A stretch of DNA of 11,621 nt from DATEMK01 sp039914625. GTDB lineage: Bacteria; Bacteroidota; Bacteroidia; AKYH767-A; OLB10. The DNA lies in the NCBI GenBank assembly GCA_039914625.1, contig JBDSOU010000184.1:1-11621 (forward strand), in the 5' to 3' direction. Within the stretch, counting starts at the first letter, position 1. Each line of letters opens with the position of its first letter. A model generated the notes under the pieces. That model was given only the letters and a program-made list of their open reading frames with translations. It did no database searches and was not told the origin of the DNA. This document shows, one piece after another, positions 1 through 7,520 of this stretch. The position numbers and the translations under genes are program-made.

Positions 1-343
1 TATTGAATTAATGACTTCCGACCAAACATTTATTGATTCAATTGAACTTTCAACAAGCAGTGTTAAAGCTGTTACAAATCGTTTTGACAAGTGGCGACTA
101 TCTCTGCAAGATATTCTTGGAGTAGGAACAAAAGAACCGAGATGTTTTACACTTCAACTAAAGAAAGAACTCTTTGCATCCAACGACACTTGTGCAATTT
201 GCGGAAACAAAATTCGCAACATTGATGATTCAGCGGTTGACCACATCAAACAATATTGGACAGGCGGAAAAACAATTCCCGACAATGCACGACTGACACA
301 CCGCTATTGCAACAACGCCAGACCGAGAATAGAAGAAAATTGA
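1..343 (+). CDS. HNH endonuclease, C-terminal part (5' end outside window)
   Basis: The reading frame is open to the left edge, so the ATG at 11 may be internal and the N-terminus is probably missing. Counting from that ATG, residues 61-100 form a zinc-ribbon HNH nuclease module: Cys61-x2-Cys64, Asp77-His78, Asn92, His97 and Cys100, ending in the HRYCN signature. HNH modules cut DNA with a metal ion at a beta-beta-alpha fold. The short linker before the first Cys pair and the GGKT/NARLTHRYCN wording resemble the C-terminal nuclease half of DUF262 (GmrSD-like) restriction proteins; that assignment is inference, and a stand-alone HNH protein is the alternative. The stop is followed after 34 nt by an attC-like hairpin, the spacing also seen behind the gene at 10835-11353, so this may be a gene cassette with a defence function. 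Confidence 0.7.
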   Translation, partial: IELMTSDQTFIDSIELSTSSVKAVTNRFDKWRLSLQDILGVGTKEPRCFTLQLKKELFASNDTCAICGNKIRNIDDSAVDHIKQYWTGGKTIPDNARLTHRYCNNARPRIEEN

Positions 344-377
344 AAGTGCATCGCTTCGTGGGAAGAGAAGAACTACA

Positions 378-526
378 GCTAACAGAAAGATAAATGCAAA
401 TTTTTAAAAGAAGGGCTTTGTTCGGTAATCAAACAGTTGTGCTTTCTATGAGCAGTGTCGGTTATTTGAAGTGTGTGCAAGTAATCCCTTCTTTTAAAAA
501 CTTCATTTATCCCTTATGCGTTATAC
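378..526 (+). repeat. attC-like imperfect hairpin, copy 1
   Basis: Left arm starts GCTAACAG and runs to GAAGGG at about 415. Right arm starts CCCTTC at 486 and ends at GTTATAC (520-526). Moving inward from the AAC/GTT ends, the arms have unpaired spacers of 5 nt (left) and 8 nt (right), then pair GATAAATG with CATTTATC, then TTTTTAAAAGAAGGG with its exact complement. The left arm has one extra base (CAAA against three bases). About 70 nt between the arms is variable. This matches the R box, unpaired central spacer, L box and variable terminal structure of integron attC sites, though the outer boxes fit only the AAC/GTT core of the consensus. Two relatives lie at 10614 and 11387. Confidence 0.65.
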
Positions 527-609
527 GAAACCCGTGCGCTTCGATTGAACTGTATCGCAACTTCAAACAGTACCGCAAGCCGGACAAGCCGTTTTGGCTA
601 TCCCTTCGC

Positions 610-672
610 AAAATAAAAAGAGAAACACGCCTTTTAAAATTTTTAAATTTGGCGTGTTTCACATTTTATTTT
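610..672. terminator. Bidirectional rho-independent terminator
   Basis: A perfect 10-bp stem, GAAACACGCC (622-631) with GGCGTGTTTC (651-660), encloses an AT-rich loop. It is flanked by an A-rich run on the left (AAAATAAAA from 610) and a T-rich run on the right (TTTTATTTT to 672), so either strand gives a stem followed by U-rich RNA. It lies 34 nt past the stop of the minus-strand 489-residue gene and can also stop transcripts arriving from the left cassette. Confidence 0.8.
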
Positions 673-705
673 ACCCCAAAACGCTCCCACAACTAAGATG
701 AACTT

Positions 706-2175
706 TCACTCCTTAACCAATTTCCCATTCACCACAACACCTTTTACATCTTTTATTTTGTAAAAATAAATTCCTTCTCCAAGCTGTGAAACAGTAACCG
801 AGGCATCCCTGTTAAACTTCTTGTCCATAACTTCTCTACCTGTTGCATCATATAAAAAAAATTCTATTGCTGCAAAATTCATGGTTGAGTTTATATGAAT
901 TATATCATGTAATGGATTGGGATAAATAATTACCTCATTCACCTTGGTTGTTATTGGATTATTTATACCAGTCGTAAAATTTCCAAGAGAATCTAATTTC
1001 ACAATAAATATATCTCGCTCCTGACCGCTAGACGTGGCTGAATTGAATTTTGTTCCTGCAAGTAGAACCCCGCCATCAGCAGCAGCCCGCACACACCATA
1101 AAAAAAGATAATCATTATTGTGAGAAATAAGTTTTTCCCATTGCGGCTGCATGTTGTTGTCGAATTTTATAATTCTGAACCACGCCTGAAGAGGTTGAAA
1201 CCATGAATAATTCCAATTATAAGTACTGCCTAAAAAGATTTTATCCGAATCAATGAAATCCATACTTCTGTTTCCTGTATATTCAGATGTATCAATCGAG
1301 CCGATTATTGTATCGTGAAGCACATTGTAATTTAAATCAACAATCTGACATTTTAACTGAAAAGCAAATGAAAGATAACATCCCCCGATATTTGAAACAG
1401 CAAATGACGAATCGGAAATCCATTGCGCTGTTATTTCTGTATAATTCGATTGGCAAGTATTTATCGTAACGATAGTATCAACAGCCCCTAAATTATTTAT
1501 TTGCACTGCATCAATGTTTCCCGTAAAAGGTAATTTGAAGCCAGTACCAAAAAGCAAATAACCTGAAGAATTAGCAAGTTGTAACATATCATTGCCTGAC
1601 TGGAATAATGAATCACCCATATAAAATGATTGCAATGAATCGCCATTAAGACCCAACCTATAAAACATTATTTGTCCGGACAGCCCATTGTTTGCTGCCG
1701 CATTACCAGAAACCAATAGCTCATTTTGAAGGCTCTTGCGTACATGGTTTGCAAAATGTTTATAAGTTGTGTCGCCAATCAATTTTTCATCAAGAATATT
1801 CAAATTGTTATCAAATTTTAAATACCAGATTAGCTCATTTGAGGCGCTTTGTGCTTTTTTAGTGCCGATGGAAACGAACGTGGTATCATTAACTTTTATA
1901 AGTTTACACAATTGAGCATAACCATTTGCATAAGGAATAAGTAATGTTTTTAAACTATCTCCTGCTGGACTCAATTTTATTATTAAGTTAGAATAATTGT
2001 CGGTATTTCCGGTATTAATTCCTTTTATACAAATTATATAAAAATTACCCGCTGAATCTTCTAGGGCATCCTTGACAAGTTCATCATCTGGAGTTGAATA
2101 AATATATTCGAATGACTGAGCTTTACAAAGCGCAGTCAAAAGAATTAATATGATTGTTTTTAAAATAATTTGCAT
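706..2175 (-). CDS. T9SS type A sorting domain protein with propeller-like repeats
   Basis: A 489-residue exported protein. Residues 1-19 form a Sec signal peptide ending CKAQ. The body (about 20-400) has recurring units of the kind FDNN-L-x-L-DEKLIGDT or VKLDSLGNF, each a beta strand with a polar turn and phrases such as GGVLLAGT and IKLSPAGD. These are typical of Bacteroidota beta-propeller or delta-60-like repeat proteins. The last ~75 residues start with IIYPNP and end GIYFYKIKDVKG...KLVKE, the classic T9SS type A C-terminal signal, which sends the protein across the outer membrane and is usually removed. No catalytic motif is visible, so a surface binding or structural role is inferred. 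Only 2 nt separate its start from the stop of the upstream lipoprotein gene, so the two are almost certainly co-transcribed. Confidence 0.85.
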   Translation of the reverse strand: MQIILKTIILILLTALCKAQSFEYIYSTPDDELVKDALEDSAGNFYIICIKGINTGNTDNYSNLIIKLSPAGDSLKTLLIPYANGYAQLCKLIKVNDTTFVSIGTKKAQSASNELIWYLKFDNNLNILDEKLIGDTTYKHFANHVRKSLQNELLVSGNAAANNGLSGQIMFYRLGLNGDSLQSFYMGDSLFQSGNDMLQLANSSGYLLFGTGFKLPFTGNIDAVQINNLGAVDTIVTINTCQSNYTEITAQWISDSSFAVSNIGGCYLSFAFQLKCQIVDLNYNVLHDTIIGSIDTSEYTGNRSMDFIDSDKIFLGSTYNWNYSWFQPLQAWFRIIKFDNNMQPQWEKLISHNNDYLFLWCVRAAADGGVLLAGTKFNSATSSGQERDIFIVKLDSLGNFTTGINNPITTKVNEVIIYPNPLHDIIHINSTMNFAAIEFFLYDATGREVMDKKFNRDASVTVSQLGEGIYFYKIKDVKGVVVNGKLVKE

Positions 2176-2177
2176 TA

Positions 2178-3209
2178 TTATTCATGATATGGGACACAAT
2201 GCCCGTAAATTACATCACATGTATGATACATATAAAAGGGAGAACCTCCATTTTGATAAACATGCATATTATAACCAATTATTATTGTTGAAGTACCAAT
2301 TATTGGATATTTAGCTATGCATTGTATGCCAACAGTTTCGCAAGGAAGGTCTACTGTTTTCTTCATGCATAAATCAGTTTGTCCTTGCCAAATACAAGAA
2401 GGATGTGTTGAAGGATAAGCAACAGTAAAACAAGTGGTACATCCAGGAGCATTACAATTTAAAAAAGGGTCAATAAAACCACTCCAAATATTTGCCACAT
2501 AATCACATGCTGGCATAGCTCTGCATTGCGGACTTAATCTTCTTTGAATCTCTTTTGCGGCCCAAGATGTTGTACTTGTGTTTGTGCCACATCCCCAACC
2601 CGTGAAGGGTCCATCTGCCCACCAGTCACTATTATAGGAACAGTTTATTCCTATCAAAGGAGAATTAGCTACCCAAGTAATCACTCTTAACGTTGCTGTC
2701 TGATTACTATTTGTATCATCAGGATTAAAATTTGTGAATTCAAGATCAACAACAATATTAAAAGGCTGATTAATACTATCGAATCTAACTCGATTCGCAG
2801 CGTTTACAGTAGAATCAAGAATAACAGTCCAAAAAGAGTTCATATTTAAGCCAGCGTACATATATTCACCAGTGAGGACATCTTTCGAAAAAGACATGGC
2901 AAAATTAAGAGTATCTGCTGTTAATTCGTAATAATCGCTGTCAGGGAAGCCAGTATGAAAATTCAAAGCCGCTTCCATAACTAATAAAGCATCCTGCGCC
3001 TCATAACTATGAAATGAAGGAGTTGTCTGACGTGTTTGAGTTATAAATGTATTCATACTGTCCACCATATCTCTGTCATCAATACGTAAGGCATTTAAAG
3101 AGTTATTTGAATTGAAATGCCTGCCTTTCACAATTTGTTGTTCTTTTTTACAGCTAAAGAATAACAATGCAATGAAAAAAATTGGTGATAAAATTTTTAA
3201 TGTTTTCAT
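2178..3209 (-). CDS. Cys-rich outer-surface lipoprotein of unknown function
   Basis: A 343-residue protein with a lipoprotein signal: Lys-containing N-terminus, hydrophobic core, and a lipobox-like LLFFSC with the lipidated Cys at position 20, followed by KKE. The N-terminal half is mixed alpha/beta and rich in Asp and Asn. The C-terminal ~150 residues (from about 190) hold 13 Cys plus a Trp/Gly-rich stretch (DWWADGPFTGWGCG), so a disulfide-stabilised extracellular domain is likely. I do not recognise the family. It is the first gene of a two-gene minus-strand operon with the 489-residue T9SS protein. A lipoprotein paired with a T9SS cargo suggests they act together at the cell surface; that is inference. 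The ATG at 3209 is chosen because the signal peptide starts there and an AT-rich leader precedes it. Confidence 0.8.
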   Translation of the reverse strand: MKTLKILSPIFFIALLFFSCKKEQQIVKGRHFNSNNSLNALRIDDRDMVDSMNTFITQTRQTTPSFHSYEAQDALLVMEAALNFHTGFPDSDYYELTADTLNFAMSFSKDVLTGEYMYAGLNMNSFWTVILDSTVNAANRVRFDSINQPFNIVVDLEFTNFNPDDTNSNQTATLRVITWVANSPLIGINCSYNSDWWADGPFTGWGCGTNTSTTSWAAKEIQRRLSPQCRAMPACDYVANIWSGFIDPFLNCNAPGCTTCFTVAYPSTHPSCIWQGQTDLCMKKTVDLPCETVGIQCIAKYPIIGTSTIIIGYNMHVYQNGGSPFYMYHTCDVIYGHCVPYHE

Positions 3210-3418
3210 AATTTTTTGGTATTAGTTTTTAAGTGCCTACTCTTTAAAGGATTTTGGCTTCTTCCCTTTTTTATGTGAATAATTGAATGATTCGATTTTA
3301 TATTTATGGAAAAGTAACAATAATAAAAATATAAATGGAAATTTTTTAAAATAATTTTATGTGCAATTCTCTTTTTAAAAACAAACAAGAAAAAAAAGAA
3401 ACGATATTATCACAAAAC

Positions 3419-3458
3419 AACCGGAAGCGCAATGAACCCCACCGAAAATGCAAGCCCA
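3419..3458. repeat. Dispersed CCGC/TTGCAA-type repeat, single copy
   Basis: These 40 nt match 10442-10481 at 30 of 40 positions without a gap (hand alignment), including the shared runs TGAACCCC and TGCAAGC. Both resemble the units of the 21-bp array at 10123-10385. The island is visibly richer in G and C than the surrounding AT-rich spacer. Function unknown. Confidence 0.5.
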
Positions 3459-3527
3459 AAATGCGCCTGCTTCTATTAAACATTGTTCAAAATTGTTAGC
3501 AACTTTAAAGTTTTATCTACCCCACCA

Positions 3528-3560
3528 TTGTTTCTGTTAAACTTATTCTTAATAAATTTG
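3528..3560 (+). promoter_or_regulatory. Bacteroidota-type promoter for the three-gene operon
   Basis: TAAATTTG at 3553-3560 matches the Bacteroidota -7 consensus TAnnTTTG exactly, and a TTG at 3528-3530 lies 22 nt upstream as a -33 element. This predicts a start site near 3567 and a leader of about 65 nt before the ATG at 3634. Spacing is slightly longer than the usual 19-21 nt. Confidence 0.55.
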
Positions 3561-3633
3561 ATGCTGTTTTAAATTCATCCTCAAGCATAACAGAACTCTT
3601 ATCAAAAATTATTAATAATCTAAAAAAAATATC

Positions 3634-6552
3634 ATGAAAAACTTAACTAACCAATTCCATCGTACTTTATTTGTTATTGTAATTTTAATGTTTCTTAATT
3701 TTCAAAATGTATTTAGCCAGCAATTAGCTGTTACAATTACTCCGGGTTCTACAAAATGTACCCATGGTGCGGACGGAATATTGACTGCAAATCCATCGGG
3801 TGGTACTGCTCCATACTCTTTCCTGTGGAGCAACAGTTTAATCACTCAAACAATCAATAATCTTGCACCCGGTACTTACACTGTAACTGTTACTGACATT
3901 GACGGTGCTTCTGCTACAAAGAGCTATCATTTGTATTCATGTTGCACAGGCACATATCTTATTGAAGGTGATGTATTGTTAAGCAGCTTGGTCGGCAGTC
4001 CCTTTGTAGCTCTAAGCGGTAGTACCGCAATTGTTTATACTAACTTCAATTGCAATCCCGGTTTGCCTTATAATACTGTCGCATTAAACGGAACCCTGCA
4101 TATTGATATGCCCTGTAATTTTTCAAATCTTGAAATGGTTTGCGGACCGGATGCTGAAATAATTGTTGATGCAACTGACTACATTCAGATGGGTGATGGT
4201 TGTAATTACCTTCACGCATGTGGTGGAAAAATGTGGAAAGGAATTACTTTAACCGGAAGTCAGCCGGGTCAGCCTGCACTCGTTATTGGTGCAGATACAT
4301 GGATTGAAGATGCACAGGAAGCTGTAGTTTCTGAGAGCGATGCAGAATACTCGATAAACAATGTAATATTCAATAAAAATCACTTTGGTGTTGTCGTAAA
4401 CGGAGTGGGCAACCCAAACCCCGGCATAATAAATCATACGACTTTTGCAAGCAATGTATTAAATACGAATGGAACTCTTGGAGCGCCTGATCTTTGCCTC
4501 CCGCCTTATGCAGGTAAGCGTGCAAAAACAGGTGTTGAACTTAATGGAGTGGGTCCAATGACTGTAGGCTCTACGGATGCAATTTATGGGCAGCCAAATA
4601 CATTTCGGAATCTTGATTATGGAATATATATTGACAGCAGATACATCTCATGTACAGTCAGAATTGTTAATAATAATTTTGTTGATATGCCCTTTGCTTC
4701 ACCAAATACTTATGATAATGGTTGGGGAATTTGGTGTACTTCAGCAATCGGATTTAGTCTCTTTCAGGTTTCAACTTTAAATATTGGAGGATTTAATTCA
4801 AAAGAACCTAATACATTCACTGACTGTCATGGAGGCATTCTCAGCCAGGGCAACACCCAATCAACAGTTGTAAACAATACTTTTATAAGGTGTCCGGATA
4901 ATACAACTGTTTCTTCAACTTTTAATGGGGCAGCCATTCGTTTTAGAAGGGCAGACCGTCCTTCCCAAATAACCATTGACCATAATTACATTAATCATAG
5001 CAACAGGGGAATTCATATTGTAAATATACAGAATAGTCCTGTTGAAATCATGTTCAATGTAATTAATGATCCGCCAAATAACATTTGGAATACATTTGGA
5101 ATAAGCTCTGTAAATGTTTTTCCGGCACATGGACCCGGAAGTGTGTTTATTCGTGATAATCAAATCCGTTTTTGCAGAACCGGGATCAACCTGACTAATA
5201 ATGGACGAACACAAGTTAAAACAGACAACCACATCAGATTTACTTTTAACAATACATCAACAATTCCGGTTAATGTACGCTATGGAGTGCGAGTACAGGG
5301 CGCCAGTAGAGAAAATACGGTAGATGGTAATACTATAGAAAGAACTGGAATAATCAACCCGACAATCAATTTTGAAGATAAGTTTTTTGGCGTCTCAGTT
5401 GAAAGTTCAGATGGGAGTATCGTAACAAATAATACAATCATACGAATGGGAGATGCCATTCGGTTTGCAAATGTTTTTGCGCAAGACCAAACCGTAACAT
5501 GCAACGATATGCAAAGCAATTTCAACGGAATCAAACTCGATAATGCTGATATTGGAAACCAATATATTGACCCTGCCGGCAACGCAGCGGCACAGGATAA
5601 CCAATGGAATACTTATTTTGGTTTTTGTATTAAAGGTTTAAATCAATTATTCCCTACAGAATTTAACACACAATCTACTTCTTTTCCTACAATATGGTAT
5701 CCTGACCCCGGAACTCAATTCCCTCCAAATCTATATCCATTTCCAAATGCACCAAGCGCAAACAATTGCAGCCTTGCGCCATCCTGTCCTGATTGTGACC
5801 GCGAAAGAATGGCAGAAATAATTAATGAAGAAGGAAATTTTACCTCGTTAAGTCCAGATCAGCAATATGCTGCAAGGAAAAACGTCTTTTTTACTTTGGC
5901 AGATGATACACTGCAAATGTATCTTGGCGATAATTATGATTTGATTTTCAGAAACTTTTATGACAGTTCAATGACTGGTAATTTAGGTCAGCTTCTATCA
6001 GTATATAATCATATTTCAGATAATGATACAACACTTGCAAATTCCATAAACAGCTCTATAAATCCAGACAACAACATGGAATGGAATGAAGTGATGCTAT
6101 ATGAAATTTACCTTGCTACATGGGCAGCAGGAATTTATGAACTAAGTGAAAATCAATACAACATTCTGTATGGCATTGCCATTCAAAATCCATTAACAGG
6201 AGGTTTGGCTGTTTATGGCGCCCGTGTAATGCTTGATTTGGAGATAGATGATATTACCACGGAAGTTGGACGTTTTTCAAATCCCAATTCCGGTATATCA
6301 AATAACCTAACTCATGAAACAATAATTGTTAATTCTTCTTCCAGTTCGTTGTATTATTCTTTAGATGATGGTGTATCAGGAACGCTTTCTATGTACAATA
6401 TGTTTGGACAATTAGTTTTAAAGAAACAATTAGTTGGAAAGGAAAGCAGGATTGAAATAAATTCAAGCCAGTTTCCACCCGGCACATATTTTTATTCTGT
6501 TGCTTCATCAAATGATGTTATTGAAAAAGGCAAAGTAATAATCATAAAATGA
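3634..6552 (+). CDS. Large exported SprB-repeat / parallel beta-helix protein with T9SS-like C-terminus
   Basis: A 972-residue protein. Residues 1-29 are a Sec signal peptide ending NVFSQ. Residues ~32-98 form one SprB-type repeat (CTHGADGILTANPSGGTAPY, then W, then LAPGTYTVTVTD), a fold found in the gliding adhesin SprB and many surface proteins. Residues ~150-690 are rich in short Asn-containing strand-turn units (NNTFIRCP, HNYINHSNRGIHIVN, DGNTIERTGI), the signature of a right-handed parallel beta-helix (PbH1/NosD-like). After a Cys cluster (CSLAPSCPDCDRERM) comes a helical segment to about 870. The last ~85 residues look like a T9SS type A domain ending PPGTYFYSVASSN...KVIIIK, without a YPNP motif. 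No lyase active site can be named. A surface adhesin or polysaccharide-binding role is inferred. Its stop overlaps the next start by 4 nt (ATGA). Confidence 0.85.
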   Translation: MKNLTNQFHRTLFVIVILMFLNFQNVFSQQLAVTITPGSTKCTHGADGILTANPSGGTAPYSFLWSNSLITQTINNLAPGTYTVTVTDIDGASATKSYHLYSCCTGTYLIEGDVLLSSLVGSPFVALSGSTAIVYTNFNCNPGLPYNTVALNGTLHIDMPCNFSNLEMVCGPDAEIIVDATDYIQMGDGCNYLHACGGKMWKGITLTGSQPGQPALVIGADTWIEDAQEAVVSESDAEYSINNVIFNKNHFGVVVNGVGNPNPGIINHTTFASNVLNTNGTLGAPDLCLPPYAGKRAKTGVELNGVGPMTVGSTDAIYGQPNTFRNLDYGIYIDSRYISCTVRIVNNNFVDMPFASPNTYDNGWGIWCTSAIGFSLFQVSTLNIGGFNSKEPNTFTDCHGGILSQGNTQSTVVNNTFIRCPDNTTVSSTFNGAAIRFRRADRPSQITIDHNYINHSNRGIHIVNIQNSPVEIMFNVINDPPNNIWNTFGISSVNVFPAHGPGSVFIRDNQIRFCRTGINLTNNGRTQVKTDNHIRFTFNNTSTIPVNVRYGVRVQGASRENTVDGNTIERTGIINPTINFEDKFFGVSVESSDGSIVTNNTIIRMGDAIRFANVFAQDQTVTCNDMQSNFNGIKLDNADIGNQYIDPAGNAAAQDNQWNTYFGFCIKGLNQLFPTEFNTQSTSFPTIWYPDPGTQFPPNLYPFPNAPSANNCSLAPSCPDCDRERMAEIINEEGNFTSLSPDQQYAARKNVFFTLADDTLQMYLGDNYDLIFRNFYDSSMTGNLGQLLSVYNHISDNDTTLANSINSSINPDNNMEWNEVMLYEIYLATWAAGIYELSENQYNILYGIAIQNPLTGGLAVYGARVMLDLEIDDITTEVGRFSNPNSGISNNLTHETIIVNSSSSSLYYSLDDGVSGTLSMYNMFGQLVLKKQLVGKESRIEINSSQFPPGTYFYSVASSNDVIEKGKVIIIK

Positions 6553-7502
6553 TTTTACGTTTTTTGCCGTTGTTCTTCCTTATTTCATTTGGGACTAAAG
6601 CACAAAATCTTGTGCCCAATATGAGTTTTGAAGATACAATTGCATGCAGTTTAACATTAAAACCTTATGCACCTGAATGTGCGCCTCCATGGTACACAAC
6701 AAGGGGCAGTCCAGACTATTGTAGCACTAACTATTCATGTCCTGCCACAGTTCCTCCGAATAATGTTCCATTTGGCTATCAATATCCACGCACTGGAGAT
6801 GCGCATATTGGTTTACTAATTCGTGGTTATCCAATCTTTAATCCTAATGTAAGAGAATATTTTGGTGTTGAGCTTATAGATACATTAAAAGCAAACCGCA
6901 TTTATCGAACAGAATTTTATGTTTCGTTAGCAAATACATGCCGTTATGCAACCGATGCAATTGGCGCACACTTTTCAGATACTTCGACAGCCAATCCCAA
7001 TGCGCCACATTTATGGATTCCATTAATTCCACAAATTGTAAATCAACCCGGAAATATTTTAAGTGATACAATGAATTGGGTGCTCGTCAGCGATACGTTT
7101 GTGGCACAAGGCGGAGAAAAGTATATGACCATTGGTAATTTTTTTAATGATTCCAATACTGCCTTTATTAATACCTATCCGAACAATCCATACCTTTCTA
7201 TTTATTATTTTATTGATGATGTTTCAGTAGTTGACATTACAACGGGCATTCAGGAAAATAATGTTTCAAGTTTGGTTACAATTTACCCTAACCCTGTTAT
7301 AGAATCCCTTACTGTAAGTAGCATTTTTATTTTTTCAGAGATTTTAATAACTGATATTTCAGGCAAGGTAATTTATTCAAATAATAAAAAAGCAGTTAGT
7401 AAAAATTTGAAAATTGACAGCAGCAATTGGAAGCAAGGAATTTATTTTATTTCAATTGTTACCGAAAAGGGAAGAACAATAAAAAAAATAGCAAAACTTT
7501 AG
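6549..7502 (+). CDS. Exported lectin-like N-terminal domain with T9SS type A sorting domain
   Basis: A 317-residue protein with a 19-residue signal peptide ending GTKAQ. The mature part starts NLVPNMSFED and continues with W, SPDYC, NVPFGYQYPRTGDAHIGL, REYFGVEL, LANTCRYATDAIGAHFS, WVLVSDTFVAQGGEKYMTIG and YYFIDDVSV. This is the jelly-roll-like domain that Bacteroidota often place before an OmpA domain or a T9SS tail; it looks carbohydrate-binding, though that activity is inferred. Residues ~245-317 are a T9SS type A sorting domain with TIYPNP and ending QGIYFISIVTEKG...KIAKL. The start codon overlaps the previous stop (ATGA, 6549-6552) and the next gene starts 18 nt after this stop, which points to translational coupling in one operon. 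Confidence 0.85.
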   Translation: MILRFLPLFFLISFGTKAQNLVPNMSFEDTIACSLTLKPYAPECAPPWYTTRGSPDYCSTNYSCPATVPPNNVPFGYQYPRTGDAHIGLLIRGYPIFNPNVREYFGVELIDTLKANRIYRTEFYVSLANTCRYATDAIGAHFSDTSTANPNAPHLWIPLIPQIVNQPGNILSDTMNWVLVSDTFVAQGGEKYMTIGNFFNDSNTAFINTYPNNPYLSIYYFIDDVSVVDITTGIQENNVSSLVTIYPNPVIESLTVSSIFIFSEILITDISGKVIYSNNKKAVSKNLKIDSSNWKQGIYFISIVTEKGRTIKKIAKL

Positions 7503-7520
7503 TCAAAAAAATATGCAACA

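Larger units (their letters stand above)
344..705. other. Intergenic region with attC-like site and terminator, no gene
   Basis: This 362-nt gap holds attC-like copy 1 and the bidirectional terminator at 610-672. A 100-codon open frame crosses both structures (394-696) and has no coding character. The stretch 527-609 after the hairpin is relatively GC-rich but shows no gene and no similarity to the leader that follows copies 2 and 3. Confidence 0.6.
3210..3633. other. Divergent intergenic region between the two operons
   Basis: This 424-nt gap separates the divergent lipoprotein and beta-helix operons. It is AT-rich and carries a Bacteroidota-type promoter for the plus strand at 3528-3560 and a GC-richer repeat island at 3419-3476. 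No clear promoter could be named for the minus-strand operon. A 60-codon minus-strand frame (3388-3206) is Lys/Ile-rich low-complexity translation of AT-rich DNA and is not considered a gene. Confidence 0.6.

Noticed and set aside
394..696. 100-codon plus-strand frame
   Set aside because: It crosses the attC-like hairpin and the terminator stem, has no coding character, and its sequence is explained by those structures.
3206..3388. 60-codon minus-strand frame upstream of the lipoprotein
   Set aside because: Lys/Ile/Phe-rich translation of AT-rich spacer; the lipoprotein has its own clear start and signal peptide.
3585..3593. GCATAACAG, resembling the left end of an attC-like site
   Set aside because: No matching right arm or inner stem follows; a short chance match in the operon leader.
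4915..5582. Minus-strand frames of 100-105 codons inside the beta-helix gene
   Set aside because: Shadows of the plus-strand coding sequence, with no start signal or domain.
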